Shown here in pieces: positions 41,144-50,355 of a stretch of 57,041 bases of DNA; within the stretch, counting starts at the first letter, position 1; each line of letters begins with the position of its first letter. The stretch spans positions 1-57,041 of the forward strand of contig CAZVJA010000007.1 in assembly GCA_964626885.1 (NCBI GenBank), read 5' to 3'. Under the pieces are notes generated by a model, which made no database searches, was not told the DNA's origin, and saw only the letters and a program-made list of their open reading frames with translations. A program made the translations under genes and the position numbers. Source of the stretch: CAZVJA01 sp964626885. Lineage in GTDB: Bacteria; Planctomycetota; Planctomycetia; Planctomycetales; Planctomycetaceae.

Positions 41144-42235
41144 TCACACCACCGCGACTTTGACGCAGTGGATCGGCGGCAGCGCGTCGAACAAGCATTT
41201 CCACTCGTCGCCGCCGTCGCGGCCTAACCAGAGTTGGCCGGTGGTCGTTCCCATGTAGAGCGCCGGCGATTTGAGTTCGTCGATATCGAGCGCGTCACGG
41301 AGCACGGTGAAGAAGGTTTCCTTCTTTGGAAAACCTTTGCTCAACCGTTTCCATTTGCCGCCGCCGTTCTCGCTCCGCCAAACAGCCGGCGCACCACCAG
41401 GACAGGTGCGCGTCATCCCCTCGAGCGGCACGACATAGACGGTGTCGGGATCGTGCGGGTGGACCACGATCGGAAAGCCGAAGTCCGATGGGAGACCGTC
41501 CGCGATCGATTTCCACGAATGTCCGTAATCGTCACTGCGGAGCACGCCGATGCCGGGACGGTCGGGCCAGCCGCCGTGGTTCTGCATGTAGAGCCGGCCC
41601 GGTGCGTCGGGATGACGGGCGATCTTATGCACGCACTGTCCGAACTCGGGATACGGATCGGGAACAAAGCCGGCGCCGACGCCTTTATTACTGGCAGCGA
41701 AGGTCTCGCCACCGTCCTCACTCAGATAATGCCCGCCGGTGGAGATGCCGAGATGCACGCGATTGCCGTCGCGGACGATGGTGTGCATGCAGAGTCCGCC
41801 ATTACCAGGATGCCATTGCCGCGCGTGTGCGTGGTTGCTGATGCCCGGGACCATTTCCCACGAGTCGCCACCGTCGGTACTACGGAAGAGCGAGGCCGGT
41901 TCGACGCCGCACCATAACTCGTTTTTGTTGCTGCCGGCTTCGAGCGACCAGATGTTCGCGAGTGCGCGGCCGTCGTCCTTGGGGAAGGCCGGCGCGGACT
42001 TTGTCTCCTTGAACTTCTTACCGAGGTCCGTCGAGACGAGCACTTTCATGCCAAAGAACGGATTGCAGTTCGACGCGTATAACTTCGGCGAGCGGCGCGT
42101 GTCGATCAGTGCGGAATAGACAGCCACGCCGGGGCCAAATGGTCCGCGGAGCTCGAACCGACCACGCGACTTCGCCCCTTGAGCCACGAATAGGCCTTTC
42201 TTGGTGCCGATGCAGATGATGACGCGTTCTGGCAT
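41144..42235 (-). CDS. BNR/Asp-box repeat protein
   Basis: A 363-residue beta-propeller-like protein of the sialidase/VPS10 repeat type. Asp-box-like turns are seen as STDGGDSW, SEDGGETF, RSDDYGHSW and RSENGGGKW. No signal peptide is present, so it is probably cytoplasmic, and the catalytic residues of true sialidases are not evident. It begins two bases after the stop of the ThiS/MoaD-like gene, so the two are surely co-transcribed. Similar pairs occur in other bacteria, but the function is unknown to me. Confidence 0.85.
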   Translation of the reverse strand: MPERVIICIGTKKGLFVAQGAKSRGRFELRGPFGPGVAVYSALIDTRRSPKLYASNCNPFFGMKVLVSTDLGKKFKETKSAPAFPKDDGRALANIWSLEAGSNKNELWCGVEPASLFRSTDGGDSWEMVPGISNHAHARQWHPGNGGLCMHTIVRDGNRVHLGISTGGHYLSEDGGETFAASNKGVGAGFVPDPYPEFGQCVHKIARHPDAPGRLYMQNHGGWPDRPGIGVLRSDDYGHSWKSIADGLPSDFGFPIVVHPHDPDTVYVVPLEGMTRTCPGGAPAVWRSENGGGKWKRLSKGFPKKETFFTVLRDALDIDELKSPALYMGTTTGQLWLGRDGGDEWKCLFDALPPIHCVKVAVV

Positions 42236-42237
42236 GT

Positions 42238-42534
42238 TCAGCCTCCTGAGACTGCAGTCATGATGTAGAGGGTGTCTCCCGGCCGGAGCTCTTTGTTGAG
42301 TCCGTCCGAGGGGTTGAGATGGGACGAATTGACGAACAGATTCATGTGCCGGCGAACCGCACCGGTTTCATCGCAGACACTGCGGTAAAGCTTCGGGTGG
42401 CTTTGATTGAGCAAATCGAGCGCGGCGCGGACGTTCGCGGCCGAGACGATGAGTTCCGATTTCCCGCCACACTCGGCGCGGAGCATTGCGGGAATCTGTA
42501 CCGAAATGGCCAAGCCGGATTCTTGGGCAGACAT
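42238..42534 (-). CDS. MoaD/ThiS family sulfur-carrier-like protein
   Basis: A 98-residue beta-grasp protein ending in the diagnostic Gly-Gly (residues 97-98), with the family end pattern LRPGDTLYIMTAVSGG. MoaD and ThiS carry sulfur as a C-terminal thiocarboxylate after adenylation by MoeB/ThiF. Neither moaE, thiG nor an E1-like enzyme lies near. It precedes the BNR-repeat gene with two bases between. It may serve a dedicated sulfur-transfer or protein-tagging pathway rather than molybdopterin or thiamine synthesis; that is an inference. Confidence 0.87.
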   Translation of the reverse strand: MSAQESGLAISVQIPAMLRAECGGKSELIVSAANVRAALDLLNQSHPKLYRSVCDETGAVRRHMNLFVNSSHLNPSDGLNKELRPGDTLYIMTAVSGG

Positions 42535-42802
42535 GTGGGGATGCCAATCGTGGGATGCGGCCGCGCTGATAACACTGTATCAGGTCGCGAGGAGTACTCC
42601 CAGAGGGACTGTTTGGCATCACACCTTTTTATGGAATCGGCTGCCGGGGCTGTGCATAAGATATTTCGAATGGCTCAATCCGGCCGACGAATTGTGTGAA
42701 CCTCATGAATTTCCCGGGCTGACATATTACAATACCGGCCACGTTAAATTCCTTCGGACGATCTCCGACATTGAGAGAGCCACTGCTGCAGAGAGTCATT
42801 CC

Positions 42803-43750
42803 ATGAAGAACAGTTTCCGCTGGCCGGTTGCGTTAATAACCTTAATCGCCGTCGTCGGTATCGCCGGTTACGCGCAAGGTTGGTTCGTGCCGACCGAGAC
42901 GAAGGTGACGGAACTTGCCCCCGGCGTTTACTTCCGCAAGTGCCAGACAGAACCTGAGTTTCTGGGCTGCAACCAGGGGTGGGTGGTCTTCAAGGACTTC
43001 GTATTGGTCATCGATGCGAATTTTCCCGACCAAGCGGAAGAGCTAATCAAGGAAGTCCGCAAGACGACCGACAAGCCGATCCGCTACGTGTTCGACACCC
43101 ACTACCACGGCGATCATGCCGACGGAAATCAGAAGTACACGGCCATCGGGGCGACAGCCATCGCCAACGAAAACAGCCGTGAGTTGTTCGACACCAAGGG
43201 AAACGCTGGCTTCGAGCAGTCTCGAAAGACGAAACCGAACGTCTATGAGAAGCTCGATTACGCCAAGCCATCCCTGTACTTTCCGCAGAAGCTTGTGGTT
43301 GACGACGGCACGCAACGGGTCGAGTTGCTGCATTTCGGCCATGCTCATACCGCAGGTGACGCCTTTGCCTGGCTGCCAAAGCATGGCATCCTCTTTTCGG
43401 GAGACGCTTGCGTCAACGGGGCGTTCAATTACACCGGCGACAGCGACACCGGAAGCTGGATCGGCGTGATGACCTCCGCCCAAAGGCTGCCGGTCAAGCA
43501 AGTGGCTCCAGGGCACGGCGAACTGGCGGACGGGACTTTGCTGGCGATGCAGAAGCGATATTTCGTCGAACTGCGCGAGGCGGTGCAAAAAGGGATCGAT
43601 TCGGGGAAAACGCTCGATGCCATCAAAAATGACATCAAGTTGCCGTTCTACAAAGAATGGACCGGTGTTGATGTGAAGACCCGGACCGAGAACATCGAGC
43701 ATGTCTTCGGCGAACTGACGGGGAAAAAGAAGCCGGGAGGGAAAACGTGA
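42803..43750 (+). CDS. Metallo-beta-lactamase-fold hydrolase, exported
   Basis: A 315-residue protein with an N-terminal signal or anchor (about 8-26) and an MBL fold. The zinc motif is H100-Y-H102-G-D104-H105, with later ligands in HFGHAHTAGD and FSGDACVNG and in PGHGELAD. The pattern resembles the exported MBL hydrolases of the SoxH/beta-lactamase-like group. It has a Lys/Glu-rich C-terminal tail. The ATG at 42803 is chosen because it gives the signal segment; the frame is open to 42407 without protein-like sequence. It overlaps the next tiny gene by four bases. Confidence 0.88.
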   Translation: MKNSFRWPVALITLIAVVGIAGYAQGWFVPTETKVTELAPGVYFRKCQTEPEFLGCNQGWVVFKDFVLVIDANFPDQAEELIKEVRKTTDKPIRYVFDTHYHGDHADGNQKYTAIGATAIANENSRELFDTKGNAGFEQSRKTKPNVYEKLDYAKPSLYFPQKLVVDDGTQRVELLHFGHAHTAGDAFAWLPKHGILFSGDACVNGAFNYTGDSDTGSWIGVMTSAQRLPVKQVAPGHGELADGTLLAMQKRYFVELREAVQKGIDSGKTLDAIKNDIKLPFYKEWTGVDVKTRTENIEHVFGELTGKKKPGGKT

Positions 43751-43905
43751 ACCTCTTCGCGGCATACTATCAGATCGACCTGCTTGAGCTGCTTATTTAT
43801 CTCGGTTTGGGGGCGATTGTGGTTGTCGCTTTGATCGCCGCATGGTGGGCAATATTCGCAATTCCGTGGTTTCTACGCCGTGCCCGAAACGACGTGGATG
43901 AATAG
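43747..43905 (+). CDS. 52-residue single-span membrane protein
   Basis: A GTG start at 43747 overlaps the stop of the MBL gene (GTGA), giving a 52-residue protein with one strongly hydrophobic segment (LIYLGLGAIVVVALIAAWW at about 17-35, extending to IFAIPWF) and a basic then acidic end (LRRARNDVDE). The translational coupling, the clean membrane span and the positive-inside C-terminal flank support a real gene. It may anchor or assist the MBL protein at the membrane. No family is known to me. Confidence 0.65.
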   Translation: MNLFAAYYQIDLLELLIYLGLGAIVVVALIAAWWAIFAIPWFLRRARNDVDE

Positions 43906-44194
43906 ACGAACTTTCGGCCAGTGTAGCTTCGGTTCGGCTGTTTCCAGTTCTCTTTCCCGTCGATTTTCGGTGGTCTTGGCCGTTTTCCATCAAACCAGGC
44001 GCGCACCCTTGCCGCGTGCGCCGCGGTTCTTATGCTTAGGGTCTGTTTGGTCCTGTTCGGGATGATCCGATCGGCTTTTGTTCTTCTCAACTTTGGACCT
44101 GAGATCCTGGACTTGACCCCAATCTGATAAAGCCGAATCGCACTGGTTGACAAACAGCGAGTCGTCCCCCGTTCATCGAAATTATTGAAAGAAC

Positions 44195-45829
44195 ATGTAC
44201 CGCATTCTGATCACCGATAATCTTTCTCCCGCCGGGCTCAAGCTGTTGAAGGAGAGCCCCGGCATTGAAGTTGACGTTCGTTCCGGGCTGACTCCGGAGC
44301 AGGTCCGTGAGGCGCTGCATCACGCCGACGGCATTATCATCCGCAGTGCCACAAAGCTCACGCCGGAGATTCTGGCGGACCAGCCGCGATTGAAGGCGAT
44401 CGTCCGGGCCGGTGTTGGCGTGGACAACATCGATCTCCCCGCCGCGACGCGCGAGGGGATCGTGGTGATGAATACGCCGGCTGGCAACACCACCAGCACG
44501 GCCGAGCATACCGTGGCGATGCTGTTGGCGTTGTCGCGAAACATCGGACCGGCGGCGGCGAGCATGCGCGAAGGGAAATGGGAGCGGAGCAAGTTCACCG
44601 GCACGCAATTGGCCGGCAAGACGCTGGCAATCGTCGGACTCGGACGGATCGGACTGGCGGTCGCTCAACGGGCGCGCGGGCTGGAGATGACCGTCATCGG
44701 CTACGATCCATTTCTTTCTCCGGAGCGGGCAAAGGAGCAGGGAATCGAGTTGGTCCGCGAGGTCGATGACCTCGTGACGCGGTGCGACTTTTTGACGGTG
44801 CACACTCCCTTGAGCGATGAGACACGCGGTGTGATCAACGCCGAGCGAATTGCCCGGATGAAGAAAGGAGTGCGGATCATCAACTGCGCGCGAGGCGGGA
44901 TTATCGATGAGGACGCGCTGGCGGATGCGATCGAATCCGGACATGTAGCCGGCGCGGCGCTCGACGTCTTTGTGAACGAGCCGCCGAAAGGAAGTCGGCT
45001 CCCCACCCTGCCCGGGGTGCTGTGCACGCCGCATCTCGGCGCCTCGACCGACGAAGCCCAAGAGTTGGTAGCTGTCGAAGCAGCCGAGATCATGAGCGGT
45101 TTCTTGCTCCGAAATGAAGTTCGACACGCAGTGAATATGGCCCCGATCACGGCAGCCGAGATGGGAGACATGCGACTGTATCTCGATCTGGCCCGCCGGC
45201 TGGGATTACTGCTCGCACAATTGAGCCGCACGGCGGGGCTGCGTTCGGCCCGTATTCATTACCGTGGCGAAGCGGCATCTAAGAAGACGAAGCTGATGAC
45301 TGCCGCATTTTCGGCGGGGCTGCTGGAGTCGGCGCTCGACGATCGGGCGAATATCGTCAATGCCGAGATGCTTGCCCGCGAGAAGGGAATCGATATCACG
45401 GAATCATCGACGACCGAGGCGGGGAATTTCTCGACGATGATCTCCGCCACCATCAATACTGCTCAGGGGGAGTTCACCGCGGCTGGTACGATGTTCGGCC
45501 ATCAGTTCCTGCGACTGGTGCGGTTGGGGAATTATCACCTCGATGCTTACCTCGACGGCCTGATGCTCATTTACCGGCACCGCGACGTACCGGGGCTCAT
45601 TGGCTACATCGGCACCGTGTGTGGGAAGCATCAGGTCAACATCGCGCACATGGCGCTCGGCCGCGAGCGAGAAACGCCCGGCGGCGATTCCGTCGCGGTT
45701 CTGAATCTCGACAACGAACCGTCGTCGGAAGTTCTGGCGGAAGTGGCCAAGCATCCGGAAGTGACCGGCGTGGAACTGGTCCGTTTGCCTCCTGCCGGTT
45801 CTCCGCTCCCCTGGCTTGTGCAGACGTAA
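44195..45829 (+). CDS. serA: D-3-phosphoglycerate dehydrogenase
   Basis: Oxidises 3-phosphoglycerate to phosphohydroxypyruvate, the first step of serine synthesis. The 544-residue protein is of the long type: an NAD-binding core (GLGRIG at 148-153) with catalytic R233, E262 and H280, an intervening (ASB) domain at about 315-445, and a C-terminal ACT domain at about 460-530 (YRHRDVPGLIGYIGTVCGKHQVNI) that binds serine in many homologues. The start is the ATG at 44195. It is preceded by 289 bases without a clear gene. Other serine genes are not adjacent. Confidence 0.96.
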   Translation: MYRILITDNLSPAGLKLLKESPGIEVDVRSGLTPEQVREALHHADGIIIRSATKLTPEILADQPRLKAIVRAGVGVDNIDLPAATREGIVVMNTPAGNTTSTAEHTVAMLLALSRNIGPAAASMREGKWERSKFTGTQLAGKTLAIVGLGRIGLAVAQRARGLEMTVIGYDPFLSPERAKEQGIELVREVDDLVTRCDFLTVHTPLSDETRGVINAERIARMKKGVRIINCARGGIIDEDALADAIESGHVAGAALDVFVNEPPKGSRLPTLPGVLCTPHLGASTDEAQELVAVEAAEIMSGFLLRNEVRHAVNMAPITAAEMGDMRLYLDLARRLGLLLAQLSRTAGLRSARIHYRGEAASKKTKLMTAAFSAGLLESALDDRANIVNAEMLAREKGIDITESSTTEAGNFSTMISATINTAQGEFTAAGTMFGHQFLRLVRLGNYHLDAYLDGLMLIYRHRDVPGLIGYIGTVCGKHQVNIAHMALGRERETPGGDSVAVLNLDNEPSSEVLAEVAKHPEVTGVELVRLPPAGSPLPWLVQT

Positions 45830-45974
45830 TGACGTCGAATAGCTCTTCATAAGACGGTTTCTCGTGTGCGATCGCGGCCGCTCCGGACGCCATTTGCAAT
45901 CGTTTGATGAAGCTGTTACGCTCATTAGCAGGTGCCTTGCCCGAAGGATTCGATCGCGCTACGGGAGTTTGCAC

Positions 45975-46985
45975 ATGCCGGGTTACCATGTCTTGAAACG
46001 CCGCATCACTTGTCCGGACCGCAGTCAACAGGGGATGAGTCGATTTCGCGGCGGTTTTACCCTCATCGAGTTGCTGGTCGTCATCGCGATCATCGGCGTG
46101 CTGGTCGCGCTCTTGATGCCGGCCGTACAAAAGGCGCGGGAAGCGGCTCGCCGCACACAATGCCTGAACCATCTGAAGCAGTTGTCGCTCGCCTGCCACA
46201 ACTATGCCGATACCTACCAGTCGTTCCCGTCGGGGTATATCTCGCTGGCTGGTCCATCGTTCAACGTTCCCCAATTCAATCAACCGATTACATTCGGCAT
46301 CGACAATCATGTGTATGACGCCAGCGGCACGCTGCAGAATCCAAACCCGCTGCTGTCGATAAACACTTGGGTGCTCAATCCTCCTTGGGGTTGGCATGCG
46401 TTTCTATTGCCGCAGATCGAACAGGGAACAATCAAGATCGATTTCCGCCTTGGCAAAGATTACAACCCGAACCTTGACGCAATGCGGATACCGATCGAAA
46501 CGTACACCTGTCCGAGCAATCCGCTCCCCGGCGTCCGCCCGCAAGGGATTGCGTTTACTACCTATCGTGGTGTGATGGGGGCGCAGCCGATTCTCGATAC
46601 CACCCCTTCCCCTCCTGTGGGAGACCACTCGGTCTTTTCCACTAACGGTATGATGTACCTCAACAGTGGCGTGAAGTTCCGCGACATCACTGATGGAACC
46701 ACCAACACCCTGCTGATGGGGGACTCCCGGTTCGGATTCTGGGGAGACGGCTATAGTTGCTGTGCTCGTTTCCGTAACGATCGGATCGACTTTGATTCCT
46801 ACTGGCCGGATTACGACACGACAACCGGACTCCAATTCTTCAGTTTCGGCAGCTATCACGACGACGCCGTAATCTTCGCTCTGTGTGACGGCTCCAGCAG
46901 GCCCATTGCCAAGAACATCAATTCCGACATTCTCCGACGGCTTGCGACCCGGGCCGAAGGCTTACAGATCCCGGACCAGTTCTGA
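45975..46985 (+). CDS. DUF1559 pilin-like protein
   Basis: A 336-residue member of the DUF1559 family, hugely expanded in planctomycetes. A type IV prepilin-like N-terminal helix is seen (GGFTLIELLVVIAIIGVLVA), preceded by a basic leader, and followed by the usual ARRTQCLNHLKQLSLACHNY. The C terminus has the typical end pattern FALCDGSS. Such proteins are probably cell-surface and may form pseudopili, but the function is unsettled. The ATG at 45975 has GGGAG seven bases upstream; the ATG at 46035 is an alternative and would still include the leader. Confidence 0.92.
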   Translation: MPGYHVLKRRITCPDRSQQGMSRFRGGFTLIELLVVIAIIGVLVALLMPAVQKAREAARRTQCLNHLKQLSLACHNYADTYQSFPSGYISLAGPSFNVPQFNQPITFGIDNHVYDASGTLQNPNPLLSINTWVLNPPWGWHAFLLPQIEQGTIKIDFRLGKDYNPNLDAMRIPIETYTCPSNPLPGVRPQGIAFTTYRGVMGAQPILDTTPSPPVGDHSVFSTNGMMYLNSGVKFRDITDGTTNTLLMGDSRFGFWGDGYSCCARFRNDRIDFDSYWPDYDTTTGLQFFSFGSYHDDAVIFALCDGSSRPIAKNINSDILRRLATRAEGLQIPDQF

Positions 46986-47068
46986 GTGGCGACGGGCGGA
47001 TTTCTCGTCGTTTCCTCAAGCCGCTTTGTCGCCTGGCTTGTGTGCGTCAGCCCCTGTTGTGGCATGAG

Positions 47069-48074
47069 TTACGCGCGATCGAATGGAAACGCGAGCACCT
47101 CGGCGAGTGACTCGCATCCGGTTGCCAGCATCAACAGCCGATCGAATCCGAGCGCAACTCCCGCGCACCGGGGCAGCCCCGCTTCCATGGCCTGCAGTAA
47201 GCGATTTTCCATCGGCAGCCGCGGTCTCTTTTCCCGTTCGCGAAGTTCCGACTGTATCCGCGTCCGCCGTCGCAGTTCCCGCGGGTCTGTCAACTCATGA
47301 TATCCGTTACAGATTTCGATTCCCGCGATGTACAACTCGAAGCGTTCCGCCACGCGGGGGTCCTCCGCGCAAAGTTGTGCGAGTGCTCCTTGTGACGCGG
47401 GATAATCGTACAGAAACGTCGGGCGTACCACTCCGAGAGTCGGCTCAATACGCTCCGCGAGAATGAGGTTCAGCCAGCCGTCCCGGTCGTCGGCTGTCAG
47501 GGATTCCGGCGGTACGATTCCCGATTGTTTCGCGAGGGCCGCGAGTTGCCCAGCGTCCAGATCAAGGACGCGCGAACCGATCCCGGCCAGAAACGCCTCA
47601 TCGTATGTTACCCTTGAAAACGACCGCGCGGGTGACGTGCGCCCGAGAGCCTGATACACGCTTGCGACAAGCTCCTCCACCACGGCCATCTGATCGTGAT
47701 GCGTATCACCGGTCTTGTACCATTCGATCATCGTGAACTCGGGATTGTGCAGCCGGCCGAGTTCCCCTTTGCGAAGCACGCGGGTGATCTGGTAGATGGC
47801 TGTCGCGCCGTCGGCCAGCAGCCGCTTCATGCCGAACTCGGGAGAAGTCTGCAGGTACATTACATCGTCAGGGGATCGATCGTTCCCATGCTCTCCGTGA
47901 CGATGCTCCCGCCAATGCACTCGAAATGGTTCGAGATGGGCATCGACCACGATGTCGTGCGAGAGGATCGGCGTTTCGACCTCCAGATAGCCCAGCTCGT
48001 CGAAGAACCGCCGCACCGCGCGGAGCGTCTTCGCGCGGAGTCGCAGCATCTCCAGCGACGCGGTCGGCTTCCAG
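47069..48074 (-). CDS. epmA: EF-P lysine aminoacylase (EpmA), 5' end in the gap
   Basis: About 335 residues of a class II lysyl-tRNA synthetase-like enzyme without an anticodon domain. EpmA attaches beta-lysine to elongation factor P. Visible blocks are FFDELGYLEVETPIL, TSPEFGMKRLL, QITRVLRKGELGRLHNPEFTMIEWY (motif 2 region) and GVALGFDRLLML (motif 3). The sequence stops at the N run; by comparison with E. coli EpmA only some 10 N-terminal residues are missing. An apparent frame across the N bases into the next region is an artefact. EF-P and EpmB are not in the window. Confidence 0.88.
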
Positions 48075-48174
48075 NNNNNNNNNNNNNNNNNNNNNNNNNN
48101 NNNNNNNNNNNNNNNNNNNNNNNNNNNNNNNNNNNNNNNNNNNNNNNNNNNNNNNNNNNNNNNNNNNNNNNNNN
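48075..48174. other. Assembly gap of 100 N
   Basis: Exactly 100 undetermined bases, the usual placeholder for a gap of unknown size. It removes the start of epmA and the end of the SMP-30 gene. Frames that run through it should be ignored. Confidence 0.98.
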
Positions 48175-48947
48175 GGGACGTCGCGGGTTTCGTGCGGGCC
48201 GCGCGGCCGGCGAATCCCCGCCGCGATGTAGAGCGTCCCTTCCTGGTCGACCGCCATGCCGTCTCCACCCCGACCGGGGGCAAAGTCGAACACGACCCGC
48301 TGCCGGCTCGGGACACCATCATCCGACAGATCGAACGCCCAAATCTTGCGGTTGCCTCCAACAATCGGGCAGCTGTCAACGAGATACAACGTCCGCTCAT
48401 CCGGACTCAGAGCGATCCCATTTGGGCGCTGAATCTCCGGCTGGGAGATCACTCGCGTTACTTTTCCATTGGGATCGACGCGATAGACAGACTCATGCGT
48501 CATCTCCATCGTCGAGCGGTCGCCGTAGCAGGGATCGGTGAAGAAGACTTGCCCGTTTGATCGAGCCGCAACATCGTTTGGGGCGTTGTATCGCGCTCCA
48601 TCGAATCGCTCCGTCAGAACTTCGACAGCTCCCGTGGCCAAGTCGGTCCGCGTGAGGCGGCGATTTCCGTCATTGTCGCCGAATTCATTCCCCTCGCAGG
48701 CGAGCAGCTTCCCGTCGCGATCGAACAGCAAACCGTTCGACCGGCCGCTCGGTGTTCGCCAAACGGAATGCTTCCGGGTGACGGGGTCGTATCTCATGAT
48801 CCGATTATTGGCGATATCGGAGAAATAGACAGTTCCATCGCCAGCCGCGGCAGGCCCTTCCGTAAACGCAATCGCCGTGGCGGTGGCGAGCATCTCGTCA
48901 CCGGTCGAAGCGTCCCACGGCAAACCAACGCTGTGCAGATGGGTCAT
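48175..48947 (-). CDS. SMP-30/gluconolactonase/LRE family protein, 3' end in the gap
   Basis: About 257 residues of a six-bladed propeller hydrolase family (SMP-30, gluconolactonases). Metal-site patterns are visible: the early Glu30 in FTEGPAA, NAPNDVA, and RPNGIALSPDERTLYLVD. The last blade is lost in the assembly gap. No signal peptide is present. It starts 18 bases after the stop of the ACT-domain gene and so is probably co-transcribed with it. The substrate, perhaps a sugar lactone, is not known. Confidence 0.87.
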
Positions 48948-48965
48948 GATGTTGTCAGGAGACCG

Positions 48966-49466
48966 TCAATAGGAGTCGTCCTGCAAGTCGCTCTCGGTGA
49001 TGATGCGGTGCCCCTTATCGGCGAGGGTCCGCAGGCCGAGGTCGATATCGTCGACATACAGCGCAATCGCTCCGCGTCCCTGCCCCCGGTACAGCATGGG
49101 GTAGGTGTAATGAATGTTCAACTCGGCTTGCAGCAACGCGAGGCAGATTTTGACGTGCGGCTGCGGATCGTCGGGTAGCTCGACGCCGATGAGATCAGTC
49201 TCGAAGGTCTTGAAATTCGCGAGATGAAACAGCTCACGGGCACGTTCGTAATTATCGAGTACCATTCGGGCGACGGAAAAGTCGACCGAGTCGACAATGC
49301 TCAACGCCACCACGCGCAAGTCGTGCCGCTCGAGGTGCCGCATCAGTTCGTGCAGCGTGCCGACACGATTCTCCATGAACACGCCGAACTGTCGGAGGCA
49401 TGGCCACGACCGCCCGCGCATCGTATTGGGATCGACGGCCGATCGCCCACTGAAACCGCTGGACAT
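48966..49466 (-). CDS. ACT-domain protein
   Basis: A 166-residue protein with two ACT-like units. The first starts at FGVFMENRVGTLHELMRHLE and the second at VKICLALLQAELNIHYTYPM, followed by IALYVDDIDLGLRTL. ACT domains bind amino acids and regulate enzymes or transcription; some stand-alone planctomycete versions are annotated as acetolactate synthase small subunits. The ATG at 49466 is taken, with a GTG six bases earlier as an alternative. It leads the SMP-30 gene and diverges from the HAD phosphatase. Confidence 0.78.
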   Translation of the reverse strand: MSSGFSGRSAVDPNTMRGRSWPCLRQFGVFMENRVGTLHELMRHLERHDLRVVALSIVDSVDFSVARMVLDNYERARELFHLANFKTFETDLIGVELPDDPQPHVKICLALLQAELNIHYTYPMLYRGQGRGAIALYVDDIDLGLRTLADKGHRIITESDLQDDSY

Positions 49467-49625
49467 AGTCACAAGCCCTTTTCGTGTGGAGCGTCACCCG
49501 ACAAACGCGTTCGATAACCGCGCGCCCCGCCGCGGTCGGCATTCCCGCCGCCAAGTCTTTATGGTATGTCACTTTATGAAACCCGATGCACTCCGTCAAC
49601 ATTCGCCTAGAGGAAGGCTGCTCGC

Positions 49626-50234
49626 GTGATCCGCACGTTTTTGTTCGACATGGGAAACGTTCTGGTGCATTTTTCGCACGAACGGATGTGCGCACAGATG
49701 GGGGCGCTTTGCGGTAGGACCGGACCGGAATTCCGCCAGATACTGTTCGATACCGGTTTACAATGGGAATTTGAACGGGGAAAAGTTTCTGAACGGGAGT
49801 TCCATCGCCGGCTGGAAGAAGCGGTCGGGCAACCGCTCGACTTTGAGGCCCTCGTCCGGGCCGGCTCCGATATCTTCCATCTCAACGAGCCGATTGTTCC
49901 CCTGCTCGACAGGCTCCGTGAATGGGGGCACCGGTTGGTGCTTCTCTCAAACACAAGCATCTCCCACTTTGAATTCGTCTCGGCCGAGTTCGATCTGCTC
50001 CACCGTTTCGATGACTTCGTCCTGTCGTACCGAGTCGGGGCACTCAAGCCGGACTCTCCGATTTTTGAGGCGGCGCTGGCAACCATCGACTGTGCTCCGG
50101 AAGAATGCTTCTACACCGATGACATTCCGGCCTATGTCGAAGCGGGGCGCTCTTTCGGCCTGCAAGCGGAAGTTTTTACCGACGTTGCGTCTCTCTGCAA
50201 ACAGTTGCGCGTGAGAGGATTCTCGGTTGATTGA
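49626..50234 (+). CDS. HAD family phosphatase (YihX-like)
   Basis: A 202-residue haloacid dehalogenase-type hydrolase. Motif I reads FDMGN with the nucleophile D8; the second Asp is replaced by Gly, as is usual in the YihX-type subgroup. Motif II is LLSNTS, the Lys of motif III is in GALKPD and motif IV is YTDD. A helical cap lies between about 15 and 85. It should dephosphorylate a small phosphorylated metabolite (alpha-glucose-1-phosphate in the case of YihX). The GTG start at 49626 has GAGGAAGG upstream. Confidence 0.9.
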   Translation: MIRTFLFDMGNVLVHFSHERMCAQMGALCGRTGPEFRQILFDTGLQWEFERGKVSEREFHRRLEEAVGQPLDFEALVRAGSDIFHLNEPIVPLLDRLREWGHRLVLLSNTSISHFEFVSAEFDLLHRFDDFVLSYRVGALKPDSPIFEAALATIDCAPEECFYTDDIPAYVEAGRSFGLQAEVFTDVASLCKQLRVRGFSVD

Positions 50235-50260
50235 CACCGCGCGCCGGCGGCAGTAGCTTA

Positions 50261-50288
50261 CCGGGAACCTGTCGGGAAAAACTCCCGG
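50261..50288 (+). terminator. Hairpin after the HAD gene
   Basis: CGGGA (50273-50277) pairs with TCCCG (50283-50287) over a 5-base loop; CCGGGA (50261-50266) can pair with the same 3' arm instead. The 3' flank is A/T-rich (ATTCAAAATTC). It may end the HAD transcript before the aquaporin gene. Confidence 0.35.
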
Positions 50289-50355
50289 ATTCAAAATTCA
50301 CACTCAGCATGTATCAAACTCATCGCTGGCCGTTGACCACAAGGAGCGTGTCGCC

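Noticed and set aside
43797..44153. 118-codon minus-strand frame upstream of serA
   Set aside because: Highly basic, no family match, and it overlaps the small membrane-protein gene in antisense.
47069..48947. Long minus-strand frames crossing the 100 N bases
   Set aside because: Undetermined bases give no stops, so frames are joined artificially; epmA and the SMP-30 gene each end at the gap.
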